The notes under the pieces are model-generated. The model did not search any database. It was not told where the DNA came from and saw nothing but the letters and a program-made list of their open reading frames with translations. Positions 1 through 10,476 of a stretch of DNA of 64,000 nucleotides are shown piece after piece. This DNA is from Leishmania martiniquensis (Eukaryota > Euglenozoa > Kinetoplastea > Trypanosomatida > Trypanosomatidae). The translations under genes were made by a program, and so were the position numbers. Positions within the stretch are counted from its first letter, which is position 1, and the number at the start of each line of letters is the position of its first letter. The stretch is from NCBI RefSeq assembly GCF_017916325.1, contig NC_090170.1:994001-1058000 (forward strand), written 5' to 3'.

Positions 1-3000
1 GAAATCACCCCCCCAAGAAAAGAACTTAGCCAGTCGCTACACCGGCCAAGGCGAGTCCCTTTACACATACGGTTTTCTTCGCACCTCCGTGGTGCAGTTC
101 TCCTTTACACCTTCTTCACCTCCCTCGTCATCGATCTGCCCTTCTTAAATTGGTGCGCTCACTCTTCTAAATTCGAGGCTCAGCTACTCGACAAAGTGCT
201 GTCGGTTGCTGCGCACCGCGTCTGCCAATCGATCTCTGTGTCGTGGGAGGTGCGGGTGGGTGGGTGACGCGCGTAGGGGCATCTCTTCCTCCCTGTTCTT
301 CCTATCCCTGCTATCTCGTCACTTTTTTTCTCCCGCTAGTGCTGTCGTCGCTGGCTGTGGCTCTGCTCATTTCCCTTTTCTCTCCTTCGACGACTTTCGG
401 CGGTTTAATACCGTTCGCCTGCCCTGTGTTGTGCGCGTATGCATGTATAGCCCTGTCAGCTCGGTCCCCTCCTTCATACCTACACGCATAGAAGCGCGCA
501 CCGGCTGAATCAACGAGAGGAAAGCGAAAGCGAGAACGAGAGGACGTACTTGCGGCAAGAACCAGCTGATACGCGCACGAGCGCATTCGCAGTAGATACG
601 CCCTCCATTCCGCCCTCCTTTCCGCCCTCCTTTCTGCGATATTTTTTCTTTCCGGTACCCCGATTTCGATTGACACGTCACTGAGCTCAACTCTAGAGTC
701 GTCTTTTCTATGTCTACCTTTGTTTTTTCTTTTCTGTTGCCTCTGTTCCCTTGCGAATGAGCCATCACCGAGTTTCTTCCTCACCGTTACACTCTGTTTT
801 TCTTCGTCGTTGTCCCGACTTCACCAATCTCGTCTTCGCCTTTCCCCCTTCCCTTTGCTCGGGTCGGATGTGGGCGACGAAGGCAGGGCGCTTTGCGTGA
901 ATCCCAAGAGGCGGTTTTTTTTTTGTGCGAACTTGGGCGCTGCCGACGAACACTTACAGGTTGGACACACACCGGTTGTGTTTTCGCGCTCTTGCTCCGC
1001 TGCGCCCCCTTTCCCTGCACGTGCAGATACAAACATTTAGGCATCTACACTCGAGCTTTCCTCGTTGGTACTCCTCCCCGTCACTGTTCTCCTTCTCCTA
1101 CGCCCCTCCAATCATCCCTTTTTTCTTTTCATCGTCACATACTCCTCTCTCTCTCGATTTCCTTCCGCGTCTCTTCAGCGGGTAAAGTTGAGGTTGCGGG
1201 CACACGACTTTCCCGCACCCATCGCCGTTCAAAAAGTGGATCCTTTCCCTTCTCCCGTACGAGTGGCGGAGCGAGAAAGCGCCCAGCTGATTGCCGAGCT
1301 GGGAGAAATACGCTGCCGCTGTTGAATCAGGGTGGGGCGGGTTGGGGGGAGCAAGAAAGCACGAGAGGCCGCACTCCAGGTGGCGGCCGCAAGAACCTGT
1401 GGTAAGGCCACGAGGGCCCAAAGAGACAAGAGCAACAGAACGAAACCGAAAAGAAAATAGCCGCCCAACGAAGAGGTAGGCAGTCGAACGCTTTGCCCTC
1501 TATCGCCATCGTCTCTCTCCCTCTGCAGCTTTTTACTTTGGTGTCTGCGTCTTGGCGTCGCTATCGACGCTGATTGCTGACGCGCCACCTCCTTCCGCTT
1601 CTCGTCAAGGTGGCCGAGTGACGTGCGCCGCCTCTGTCACAAACACTTTGTTTGAGTGCGTTTATTGCTAGTGATCTCTTGAGTGCCCCAGGCGGTGTAC
1701 TTTTTGATTCTTCACCTGTTTTTTTTCTTTCGTTTCTCCTTTCAGTGAGAGGAGGGTGGGAAGGGTGCGCCGAAGACGTCAAGATTCTTTGTCTGGGCGC
1801 TCTTGAGTGTGTCTTTTTGGTGCTTTCTTTTCTGTCTGCTCTTCTTTCTCGTTTTCACCTGTTGGTGCGGGCATCGAGTTGAGGTGAGGTCGCTGAATAC
1901 GCGCACACACAAGTACGGTTGTATCTGATCTCCCAATCTCCTTCAAGTGCTGTGCTGTGCTTGCGTCTCTCTCTCTGCGTCTTTCTTCGCTCCCTTCTTT
2001 GATTTCCCCGTTTTTTTTTCTTGGCGCATCTTTGTGTGCGTGTCTGGGTCACCTCCCACCCACACGAGCACATACGCACGCGCAGCTCATACTTTCCCCA
2101 GGGCGCTGATCAAGTGAAGTGAAGTGGCCTGTTCGACTTTGCTGTGCTTCGCGTGTTGGTTCGGCTCACTGCAGCACATTTGCCCGCCGCTTGCTATCCC
2201 AGGGTAGAGCTTTCTTACTGCCCCTATCGTCTTTGGTGTGCGCTCTATCGTGGCGGGCAATCCGCATTGGTAAAACTCGTCACACCAGCCCGCACGCCGG
2301 GGAGGCAAAGGGGAAGGTGTAGAAACGTGAAGGAGGCACAGACCCAGAGCGGGGCGCCTATCGAACACCGATCGACGTTCTCTCGTGCAGCGGCAGCAGG
2401 ACAGAAAAGGTGACTTTCCGCTGTCACCCAACCCTCTCCTGCCTCGTTTTTTTTTTTTGCATCGTCCATTTCCACAGCATTCCTGCTGTCATCGCCGCAC
2501 ATCTCATCTTCATCCGCCGTGCGCGCCTCTGTCGTCAAAGTTTTTTGATTCCTCTGTAGGCATTTTTCTCATTTCCCAAGTCGCCGGGCTCGCGTAGTCG
2601 TTGGCACGCTCTCTCCTAGGGTCACACTGGCTGTGTACGGAGCAGCGCTTTCGATCATCAGTAGCTGCGGCACAGTCTCGTGTTCTTGTTGGCGTTCTGT
2701 TATCTTCATTTTTTCTTGTGGTGGTGGTGGCTTCGCTCTTGACCCTTGTGGACTGCTGCCGTGTTTTTTTTGCTTTCTTCTTGTCTTGGGTTTCTGCTCG
2801 AATCCTGTTCCGTCGATTCCGACCTCTCTCGCTTTTATACACACCCAAGTCAGCCCCCACACCCTTCCCCTTTCCCTGGCGTCCTCTCGCTTTCCTGAAT
2901 TACTTTGACTGCAAGTGCTTTTTTTTCGCGCGTGTGTGTGTGCCGCTATTGTGTTCATTGCCTTTCGCCTACTCTGATTCGTCTCGCACGTCAGGTGTCC

Positions 3001-3615
3001 TTCTCTGTTGTTCGCCTTTGTTCCGTTCATCTCTGCTTGCTCCTCCCCTCCCCTCCCTTTCTCTCAGACGGGGACGCCTTTCCGCGTCGTATCACACATA
3101 CTTACTCCCTCCCCCCATCACACACACACGCACACGCATACAACGACGTCCTTTCCCATTGTGGTTGTTCCTTTCCCTGCTGCTCCTGCTCCTCCTTTCC
3201 ACTCAGTCGCTGCTGTTGCCCTAACCCCTCCTGGAGAAGTGTCAGTGTGCGGAGCTTGCACCAAAGGACTCTTCCTTGGGCGTCTCGAGTCTTCAGCGTC
3301 CTCCCCCCTCCTCTCCCCTTCACACACACACAGGACGGAGAGCAGTGATCTTCTCCTCTCCTTTGCCCGTCTCTCGCTCTCGATCCGCGGGCGCGGATCT
3401 GCCGGTGTACCTCGTTGAAGTGCTGGGAGCCGATAGCGGCGTTCCGCGGGAGTTGTGCATCTGGGTGGTGCAGAATCTGCAGCCCGTTCTTGTTTTGCTG
3501 GTGTGCCACGCGTTCACGCCTCTCGGGAGTCGGCGCACCCCCCTTCTAGCAGGTGGAGCCACACCTTTGACCACCTTATCAACACCGATCGCTGTAGGCG
3601 CTTTTCTGGCGAAGA
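1..3615. other. Gene-free left flank, pyrimidine-rich
   Basis: I find no convincing gene here. Open frames are short, overlapping and built of Ser/Leu/Phe/Pro codons from T/C-rich DNA. The + strand carries many poly-Y stretches, a T10 run at 915-924, a T12 run at 2447-2458, and CA repeats near 3119-3139 and 3320-3331. This fits the 3' UTR of a gene beyond the left edge plus the 5' flank of the HECT gene, or the start region of a polycistronic unit. The sequence alone does not decide between these. Confidence 0.6.
3332..3333 (+). promoter_or_regulatory. Candidate spliced-leader acceptor for the HECT ligase gene
   Basis: A C/T-rich tract (about 3299-3320) and a CA repeat end in this AG. No ATG occurs between it and 3616, so the first ATG of the processed mRNA would be the annotated start. 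The site is predicted by pattern only; other AGs further downstream are possible. Confidence 0.45.
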
Positions 3616-6600
3616 ATGGACGTCGGCGTTTATGATCCAAAGGTGCAGGTGAAGGCCGTGACGGCAGCGCTGAAGGCAATGAGCACCACGCAGCTCTTCG
3701 AGGCGGTCGAGGCTATGTCCACCTCTCTTGTCATGGGCTTCGAGGGCTACTTGCGCAAGTTCGACGCTGGCGCCGCCATCCCACTCCTTGCCGACGTCTG
3801 CGAAACCTTCATGAAAGAGAGCTCGCACGGCGACCTCCTTGTCATATCCCTGCGTGCGCTTTCGCTCATCATGGAGCACGTGCCGTCTTCCTACGAGGCG
3901 GCGCAGGCGTTTCACGTCGTCCTCATGCAGCTCTCATCCCAGGCGATTCACCGCGCACTCTGCCTGGAGTGGACTTTCGTGCAGTCGGACAGCGCCTCCA
4001 TGATCGAGGAAGGCTTGCGCGTCATGCGCTTCATCAGCAAGGACGACATGACTGGTGAGCTCATCCACCACGCTCTCGTTGGGGATTTGCTGACCCTGTG
4101 CGCGGACCCGCTTCCGCTGGTGGCACGACAAGCTTTGGAGACACTGCTGATGATGTGCTCCAAGGTGGTAATGCCATCGGAGCTCGAGAAGCCGTCCCAC
4201 TCTTTCGCAGCAGGCATTCTTTCCTTCTTCAAGTCAAAGAAAAAGGCATCGGCCACGAGCAGCGAAGCCAGCAAGGCTGGTCGCACGTCCAACTACAGCG
4301 GAAGCTCATCGCCAAAGGCAGCAGCACCTGAGGACATTGTGCCGCACGCGGACCACCCCACGGTGGTGCAGGTCGAGAACGTTATCTCACCGCTGGTTGT
4401 CTCCCTAATCGAGGAGTACTCCAAGTCACTGGCGTCGATCCCAGAGCGCTGGGCTCTGCTTGAGCTGCTGCTGCAATGTCTCGGAACACTCATTGATCGA
4501 GCGCTAATTTGTCACCGACCGCACACGGCCCGCACGCTTGCCTCCCCTGTACTGCCTAAAATACTGTTTCAGCTCATTGTCGACACAGAGTCGAACGTCA
4601 CCCTGGAGCCTGGCGCTCGCGTCGACCGCGTCCTCCTCTGCGAGACGACCTTGGCGCTGCTGACGAACTGCCACCGTTACCTGATGCTGGAGAGCCTGCA
4701 GCTGCCGGAGGCGCACCGGTTCTTCCAGCTCATTCTAGAGGACTCGACGGAGGAGATTACCACCCTACTCGACGACCCTTTCCCGCGCGCTGTCATCGCC
4801 GCTCGCAGCACTCAGCGTCGCGACAAGGATCACATCACCTCCATCGGTGCCTTGCAGCTCTTTGTGCTAGCCTGCCCCACCGTGCCGCCAGATGCGTTCG
4901 GCCTGAAGCCGAAGCTTGTGCTGCCGGTACACCAGTGGATGTGGGAGGATGAGCTGCGCCACAACAATCGCCTGATCGAGGAGCAGTGCTTGTCTCTCGA
5001 GAAGAGCTGGACACGGCTCGACCACCAGGCCCGCATCTTTGTTCACATGAAGCAGCTGAACGTAGACTTGCGTAGCATGACTATGACCAAGGGAAGCGGC
5101 GGAGGTTGCCGCAACATCTGCCGTACCTACATCCCGTTTGTGTACCATTTTGCAGATGAGGCGACTCTGCGACCCATCGTCGCTGTCAAGGAGGCCGGGC
5201 CATGCGCGACGGATGGCACCATGCTTGTGTGGAAGCCGCTTTCGTCGTCGAAGCGCAACAATAACGCGACAGCCACCGCTGCAAGGGCGGGGGAAGGGGA
5301 TGGCCGCACGAGCAGTGATACAGGTTCCGCGAAGCGTAGTCGGCGAAAAGGCGCCTGCACGCCTCAGGCTTCCACCGAGGGAGAGGGCACAACTGCGGCG
5401 GCTGGTGTGTCCCTGCCGGTACTGCTGAATACGGAGGTGAAGGTGCCGGCGGGCCACATTTCACTTGCCGAGGAGTACTTTGGCTGTCTGTGCGTGTTTG
5501 CCAAGAACACGTCGGGGCAGATGGCAAAGCAGGTAGCCACGTGCGCGTGCGCGTCCATGCTGCAGCTCATGCTCTTGTCCGGCGCCTCGAAGCGCTTTGA
5601 GGAGCTGATGAGGAAGGCAGTGCTGCCTATGTGCGAGATGTACCGCGAGGCTCTCATCTCAGCAGACAAGGCAACAAAGGCAGTGGTGCTGACAATGATT
5701 GAGTGGATGCTGTACCACCCAATGGCGGAGCCGTGCGAGTTCACTGAAAGCGCAGTGCGCTGCGGGTTGCTGGATCAGCTGGTTATCCTGTCCAAGACGA
5801 CGCTGGTGGTGCACGACAAGCCAACGCGAACGGCGACGCTTGTGGAGAAAGCAAGCGCGTTAGCGGGATGCATAGTAGAGAAGGTGAAAGAGCGCCGTTC
5901 TGCGCAGGCCAGTGGGCCAGGCGCGAGTGTGAGCGCAGCCGAAAATTCCGCTCTTGGTGGGGCCTTTTTGTCGAGCACGATGCTGCGTGTGCAGACGGTG
6001 CTGAACGAGCTCCGTGGGTGCACGTGTGGGACTGCTAAGGGCACGGTAGCCGCCGCGACTGACAACAGCGGCAGCCCTGCGCGGGGAAACAAGCTACGCG
6101 GTGACACGCACGAGAGCGCGATCCGAGAACTGCTGTGCGTCTTCCAAGAATCAGAGGACATTACCTCCTACGAGGTCTTCAACGTCGGCGTGGCGTCGAC
6201 GCTGCTGTATTACCTCCTCGGCGACCGGCCGCTCGAGCACATGGTTGGGTATACAGCGGCGCACGATAGCTCTACCTCCGCCTCCTCCTCCAGCTTCAGG
6301 CGCGAGGCTGCTGGGCTGCCAGACGGCCAAATGGGACGGATCGACCCAGCTGCGTCGTCGTGGGAGGCTATGATAGCAAGCGGCATGCACGTGGCGGATA
6401 TCCTGGCCATCTTTGTCGTGGAGAAGCGGATGCGGTGCTTCATTGAGTGCGCGGTGGCTTACCCAACTGGCATGCACCGGCTCGTGTCTACCCTCACGGC
6501 GAATCTATCCCTCCAGAGCTACCTCCCGATGGTAGAGTCGGTGGTGACTAACGACAAGGTGGTTTGCAAGACGCCTCTTCAGGTGCATCACGCACTAAGC

Positions 6601-9600
6601 ATGATCTCGCCGTTGGTCGCACTCTGCGGCGATGCCGGCCGGCGCATTTCCGCTGCCGTCAAGCCCGCAGCGGTGGACGACACTGTATCGCTGCCTTGTG
6701 TGGACTCCTCTGCGACTGCGACTGGCGCCGCCTCGACGTCTAACGCGTCGCTCACGAACCGGGCAGAGTCGAGGCAGTGCAAGACGACTTTGCTGTCACC
6801 CTCATCAGCACGCAGCGGGACTGGGTCGTCTCGGGTAAGCGACCCGGTCAACATAGCGCGCACTGCCAAGGAGTGCTGTATGGCGGGTCATGGCCTTCAT
6901 TACATGGAGCACTACTCCCAGGTGCGCCGGTGCGACCAGTGCCACCGCAACATCCTTAGCGGGCACAACTGCCGCACCTGCAGCTACGATGTGTGCGAAG
7001 AGTGCTATCGTCGCTACACGGGTAACACCGAACTGATTCGGTCACAGGCAGTGATGGAGCGGAACCGTGTGCACCTTTGCGCCACCATCGGCGACCTGGA
7101 GCGGTGGTTCCGCACCGGATCCAGCTCAACCAAAGGGACTGAGCTGGCCCCCACCTCACAGTCAGCGCTTCATCATCTCGAGCGCTTTACGACGCGCGTC
7201 CTCACTTTCCTGAAGCGCTACACAATGGCTCTCGACGCCTACGCTGCATCACCTATGCCACACGTCGGCGGTGCCATGGCCCCCTACTTGCTCTCCCCGA
7301 GTCCGGCTGCAAGCACGAATCTTTCAGTGGAGGTGGCAGAGAAGCTCCTAAATCATGCCAACGTTGTTCGACGCCTGACGTACGAGTACCTCTCACGGTT
7401 TGTGACGCGCGGTGCGCTGACGGACGAGGGCACGCCGGTTACACCGGAGCTTGCGGCCAGCCTTGACGCCGAGGTGCAGAAGGTGCTGACCACGGCAGCG
7501 GAGCGGCAGGTAGCTGAGGATATGGTGCAGGAGGCGGTGGAGGAGCGGTACATCTTGTATCGCACCTCATGTGGCATGCTTCCATTTCAAGAGACGGTGC
7601 TGAGCACGCTTTACCGCCGCGCATTCGCTCTTGGCGATCATCACGTGCTCCTGCAGCTGGAGAACTGTCTACTGCGGGTGGAAGGTGCTGCTGAGGAGCA
7701 GCTGACGCTGAAGGCAAAGCATTTCGTGACGGTATCGAATCCGGCTGCCCCCTCAAACTGTCGTAGCGAGAGCGCGCGAGGAACAAGAAACGCCGAGTCA
7801 CCTGAGGCGGCGCTGGCAGTGAGAAATGCCGTCCCTGCCGGCGCCCCCGCTTCGGACACTTCAGGCAAGGCGAACACGTCGCCCGTGGAAGAGGCGATGG
7901 AGGCGAGCGAGTTCGACGGGCACCACGTTGCCCTGAACCAGACCTACCTTTTCCATCACTTCGAGAGTGACTCGGCGGCGTACTGCGCATGCGGCGCGCA
8001 CTCACGCGTGGAGCTTCACACGGACGCGCCTCCGGCGCTCACCTTCACTGCACCCGACTTTGCCCACCGCGCCGATATGCTGTTGCTCATCATGTTACAC
8101 CGCGCCCTTTTCGAGGAGACCCATGGGCTGATCGCCTATGCCGCAGAGGCACAGAGCATTTTCGGCGGTGACGACAGCATCTTCGTGAACAACACAATCA
8201 CCTCCGCACTCGTGCGCTCGCTCGAGGCGTCGGCACTGCGTGTGAGCATGCTGCCACCGCGCTACGCGCTGCCGCGATGGGTGAACTTCCTGCTACGGGA
8301 GGGGCGCTTCCTCATCCCGCTGTCGGTACGAGAGCAGGCGTCGCGCTTTTTGGCGTACGGGGCACGGCGCGCTTTCACCCAGCACATGCGAGCTTTCCGA
8401 AATCAGCGCAACGACAGGGCGCTCATGATCTTGCCGGCCGAATGGGCAAAGCTGTCCAACCACAAGTTCTCCGTCAGCCGCGAGGCATTCGCGCGGGACG
8501 CGTACATGCTGCTACGCAAGTGCTCTGAAGCGCGGTTTCCCATCTCGGTCGAGTTCAAGGGCGACGTCGGCGTCGGCCAGGGACCAACGGCGCAGTTTTA
8601 CACGCTGCTAGCAGCAGAGGTGAGCATGCGCTGCGCCGAGCTGTGGCGGGTGAGTGACGACAAAGGAAACGGCAGCAACAACAACATTGCAACTGTGCCA
8701 CCTTCCGCTCTCGCCGTCATGTCCACAACTGGCCCGGTGATGGCTGGTCCGCCGCCTACTTCGCTTCCACCGCGCCGAAGCAGCCGGACCCCGACAGCCT
8801 GCCCGGCCCGCGGTGGAACGCCTCGTCTCAGCTCCTTCAACAACCGAGTAGGCGGCATGCTGAGGTCGCCGAGCTTCGGTTCTGCCTCTACCACGTCCTC
8901 CTCGCGTACCTTTGGGCGCTCAGCCTCGGCATACAGTGCGCCACCCAGCGCTAACCTCACCACGAATCCGTCCCTGGCGGCGGCGCTGGAAGCCGATGCC
9001 GTCCTCGTAGCGCCACCGGAAGGCTTCTATCCGCGCCACATGGAGGGCGCGCGACGCTACATCGAGGACATGGAGAGTCTACGCACGACGCCGCCACGAC
9101 GCCGCCACCGCAGCCGCACCGTCCGCGATGACGGCGTGGCTCGCGTCTTGAGCCAAAACGGCAGCAGGAACGCCGCCTCGTCACTGACTCAGAAGGACCC
9201 TTCTCTCATCGATCCCGCGGCCGCCACAGGGGCTGGTGGCACCCACTGCCACAGCAAGGCAGCGTGCTTGGTGGACAGCAATGTCGGTTTGATGCGGGAC
9301 TATGTGCTGGAGCAGCGGTGGCGCGCCAAAGCCTACTATGCCATCGGCGCTGCACTCGGCCGCGCCTTCGTAGATGAACAGGTGTTTCCGCTCCCACTCT
9401 CTCGTGCGGTGGCCTATTTTATCCGCCGAGGCTTGCCGGCCTACCAGTGCGTGGCCTCCGACGTGGCGCACATGGACCCACCGCCGCAGTTCCCGATCGA
9501 CTTGTTTGAGCTACCCTTGACAGCGGCAAGCTGGGTGGACCCGGACATTGCACGGAGCCTGGCGTCTCTTTCTACCATGGATAGCGCCACTCTGGGTTCG

Positions 9601-10476
9601 CTTGATCTCCATTTCACCCTTCCGGGCGACGACAACTTTGAACTTCTGCTTGGTGGTGCAAAGATGAAGGTGACCAAGAAGAACTTGCGCCTGTATCAGC
9701 GTCGCGTCGTTGGCGCGCTGCTGTACGAATCCGTCGCAGTGCCCTTATACTTCCTGACAATGGGTTGCCGCGACGTCGTGCCGCAGGAGGCGCTGACGGT
9801 GATGGAGGTGAAGGAGTTAATTGGGGTGCTGTGTGGCGAAAATAAAAGCCCCAATGACCCGCTGTGGACCACAGAAGAGATTCGGTCCGTGCTGGTCGGC
9901 GACCACGGCTACCAGAACGACTCGCCGCAGCTGGAACTGCTGGCAAAGGTTCTTGGACAGCGACTGACACCAGCAGAGCAGCGCAGCTTCCTCCTCTTCT
10001 GTACCGGCTGCCCTCGGCTGCCCATCGGCGGTATCCGCGCTCTCGGCGCCATCACGGTAGTGAAGCGCTCTAACGCCTTTGAGGAAGGGTGTGCCAAGGC
10101 GCTGCGGGCGGAGGCAGCTACAGCGACGGCGAGCAGTAGCGGCGGGGCTGGGATGCTCGGCATGGAAGAAGACGAAGGTGGCCTGATCGGCGGCTTGTGC
10201 GAGCAGACGGCACAGTCCGATGCGGACGACACGCCGTCTGGGCAGCACGAGACTCCGCTCCGTAGCTTGTCGCTCACCTACCCTTCGGCATCCGAGGAAC
10301 AGGGGGGCTTGGCATCGACGGTGCTGCTTGAATTGCCCGAGTCGGAGTGGGCGCTGCCGTCGGTGAACACATGCTTCCGGTATTTGAAGCTGCCACCGTA
10401 TCCAAGCGAGGAGCTGCTATACAAGAAGTTGATGATGAGCATTACGCTATCTGGTGGCTCCTTCGAGCTCTCGTAG
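3616..10476 (+). CDS. HECT-type E3 ubiquitin-protein ligase (UFD4/TRIP12/UPL3 class)
   Basis: A 2,286-residue E3 ligase. Such enzymes accept ubiquitin from an E2 as a thioester on a HECT cysteine and pass it to substrate lysines. The N-terminal ~750 residues look helical, armadillo/HEAT-like, but I cannot count repeats. Residues ~1086-1135 form a small zinc finger (GHGLH, then CDQC, CRTC, CEEC; ZZ/DC1-like). The HECT domain begins near residue 1650 (GVGQGPTAQFY) and runs to the C terminus. The catalytic Cys is residue 2253 in NTCFRYLKLP, and Phe lies four residues from the end, as HECT enzymes need. The stretch GDHGYQNDSP followed by FCTGCPRLPIGG is typical of the UFD4/TRIP12/UPL3 class. A Ser/Pro/Arg-rich insert of ~225 residues (about 1678-1902) splits the HECT N lobe. 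Substrates cannot be inferred. Family call is firm; subclass is by motif memory. Confidence 0.93.
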   Translation: MDVGVYDPKVQVKAVTAALKAMSTTQLFEAVEAMSTSLVMGFEGYLRKFDAGAAIPLLADVCETFMKESSHGDLLVISLRALSLIMEHVPSSYEAAQAFHVVLMQLSSQAIHRALCLEWTFVQSDSASMIEEGLRVMRFISKDDMTGELIHHALVGDLLTLCADPLPLVARQALETLLMMCSKVVMPSELEKPSHSFAAGILSFFKSKKKASATSSEASKAGRTSNYSGSSSPKAAAPEDIVPHADHPTVVQVENVISPLVVSLIEEYSKSLASIPERWALLELLLQCLGTLIDRALICHRPHTARTLASPVLPKILFQLIVDTESNVTLEPGARVDRVLLCETTLALLTNCHRYLMLESLQLPEAHRFFQLILEDSTEEITTLLDDPFPRAVIAARSTQRRDKDHITSIGALQLFVLACPTVPPDAFGLKPKLVLPVHQWMWEDELRHNNRLIEEQCLSLEKSWTRLDHQARIFVHMKQLNVDLRSMTMTKGSGGGCRNICRTYIPFVYHFADEATLRPIVAVKEAGPCATDGTMLVWKPLSSSKRNNNATATAARAGEGDGRTSSDTGSAKRSRRKGACTPQASTEGEGTTAAAGVSLPVLLNTEVKVPAGHISLAEEYFGCLCVFAKNTSGQMAKQVATCACASMLQLMLLSGASKRFEELMRKAVLPMCEMYREALISADKATKAVVLTMIEWMLYHPMAEPCEFTESAVRCGLLDQLVILSKTTLVVHDKPTRTATLVEKASALAGCIVEKVKERRSAQASGPGASVSAAENSALGGAFLSSTMLRVQTVLNELRGCTCGTAKGTVAAATDNSGSPARGNKLRGDTHESAIRELLCVFQESEDITSYEVFNVGVASTLLYYLLGDRPLEHMVGYTAAHDSSTSASSSSFRREAAGLPDGQMGRIDPAASSWEAMIASGMHVADILAIFVVEKRMRCFIECAVAYPTGMHRLVSTLTANLSLQSYLPMVESVVTNDKVVCKTPLQVHHALSMISPLVALCGDAGRRISAAVKPAAVDDTVSLPCVDSSATATGAASTSNASLTNRAESRQCKTTLLSPSSARSGTGSSRVSDPVNIARTAKECCMAGHGLHYMEHYSQVRRCDQCHRNILSGHNCRTCSYDVCEECYRRYTGNTELIRSQAVMERNRVHLCATIGDLERWFRTGSSSTKGTELAPTSQSALHHLERFTTRVLTFLKRYTMALDAYAASPMPHVGGAMAPYLLSPSPAASTNLSVEVAEKLLNHANVVRRLTYEYLSRFVTRGALTDEGTPVTPELAASLDAEVQKVLTTAAERQVAEDMVQEAVEERYILYRTSCGMLPFQETVLSTLYRRAFALGDHHVLLQLENCLLRVEGAAEEQLTLKAKHFVTVSNPAAPSNCRSESARGTRNAESPEAALAVRNAVPAGAPASDTSGKANTSPVEEAMEASEFDGHHVALNQTYLFHHFESDSAAYCACGAHSRVELHTDAPPALTFTAPDFAHRADMLLLIMLHRALFEETHGLIAYAAEAQSIFGGDDSIFVNNTITSALVRSLEASALRVSMLPPRYALPRWVNFLLREGRFLIPLSVREQASRFLAYGARRAFTQHMRAFRNQRNDRALMILPAEWAKLSNHKFSVSREAFARDAYMLLRKCSEARFPISVEFKGDVGVGQGPTAQFYTLLAAEVSMRCAELWRVSDDKGNGSNNNIATVPPSALAVMSTTGPVMAGPPPTSLPPRRSSRTPTACPARGGTPRLSSFNNRVGGMLRSPSFGSASTTSSSRTFGRSASAYSAPPSANLTTNPSLAAALEADAVLVAPPEGFYPRHMEGARRYIEDMESLRTTPPRRRHRSRTVRDDGVARVLSQNGSRNAASSLTQKDPSLIDPAAATGAGGTHCHSKAACLVDSNVGLMRDYVLEQRWRAKAYYAIGAALGRAFVDEQVFPLPLSRAVAYFIRRGLPAYQCVASDVAHMDPPPQFPIDLFELPLTAASWVDPDIARSLASLSTMDSATLGSLDLHFTLPGDDNFELLLGGAKMKVTKKNLRLYQRRVVGALLYESVAVPLYFLTMGCRDVVPQEALTVMEVKELIGVLCGENKSPNDPLWTTEEIRSVLVGDHGYQNDSPQLELLAKVLGQRLTPAEQRSFLLFCTGCPRLPIGGIRALGAITVVKRSNAFEEGCAKALRAEAATATASSSGGAGMLGMEEDEGGLIGGLCEQTAQSDADDTPSGQHETPLRSLSLTYPSASEEQGGLASTVLLELPESEWALPSVNTCFRYLKLPPYPSEELLYKKLMMSITLSGGSFELS

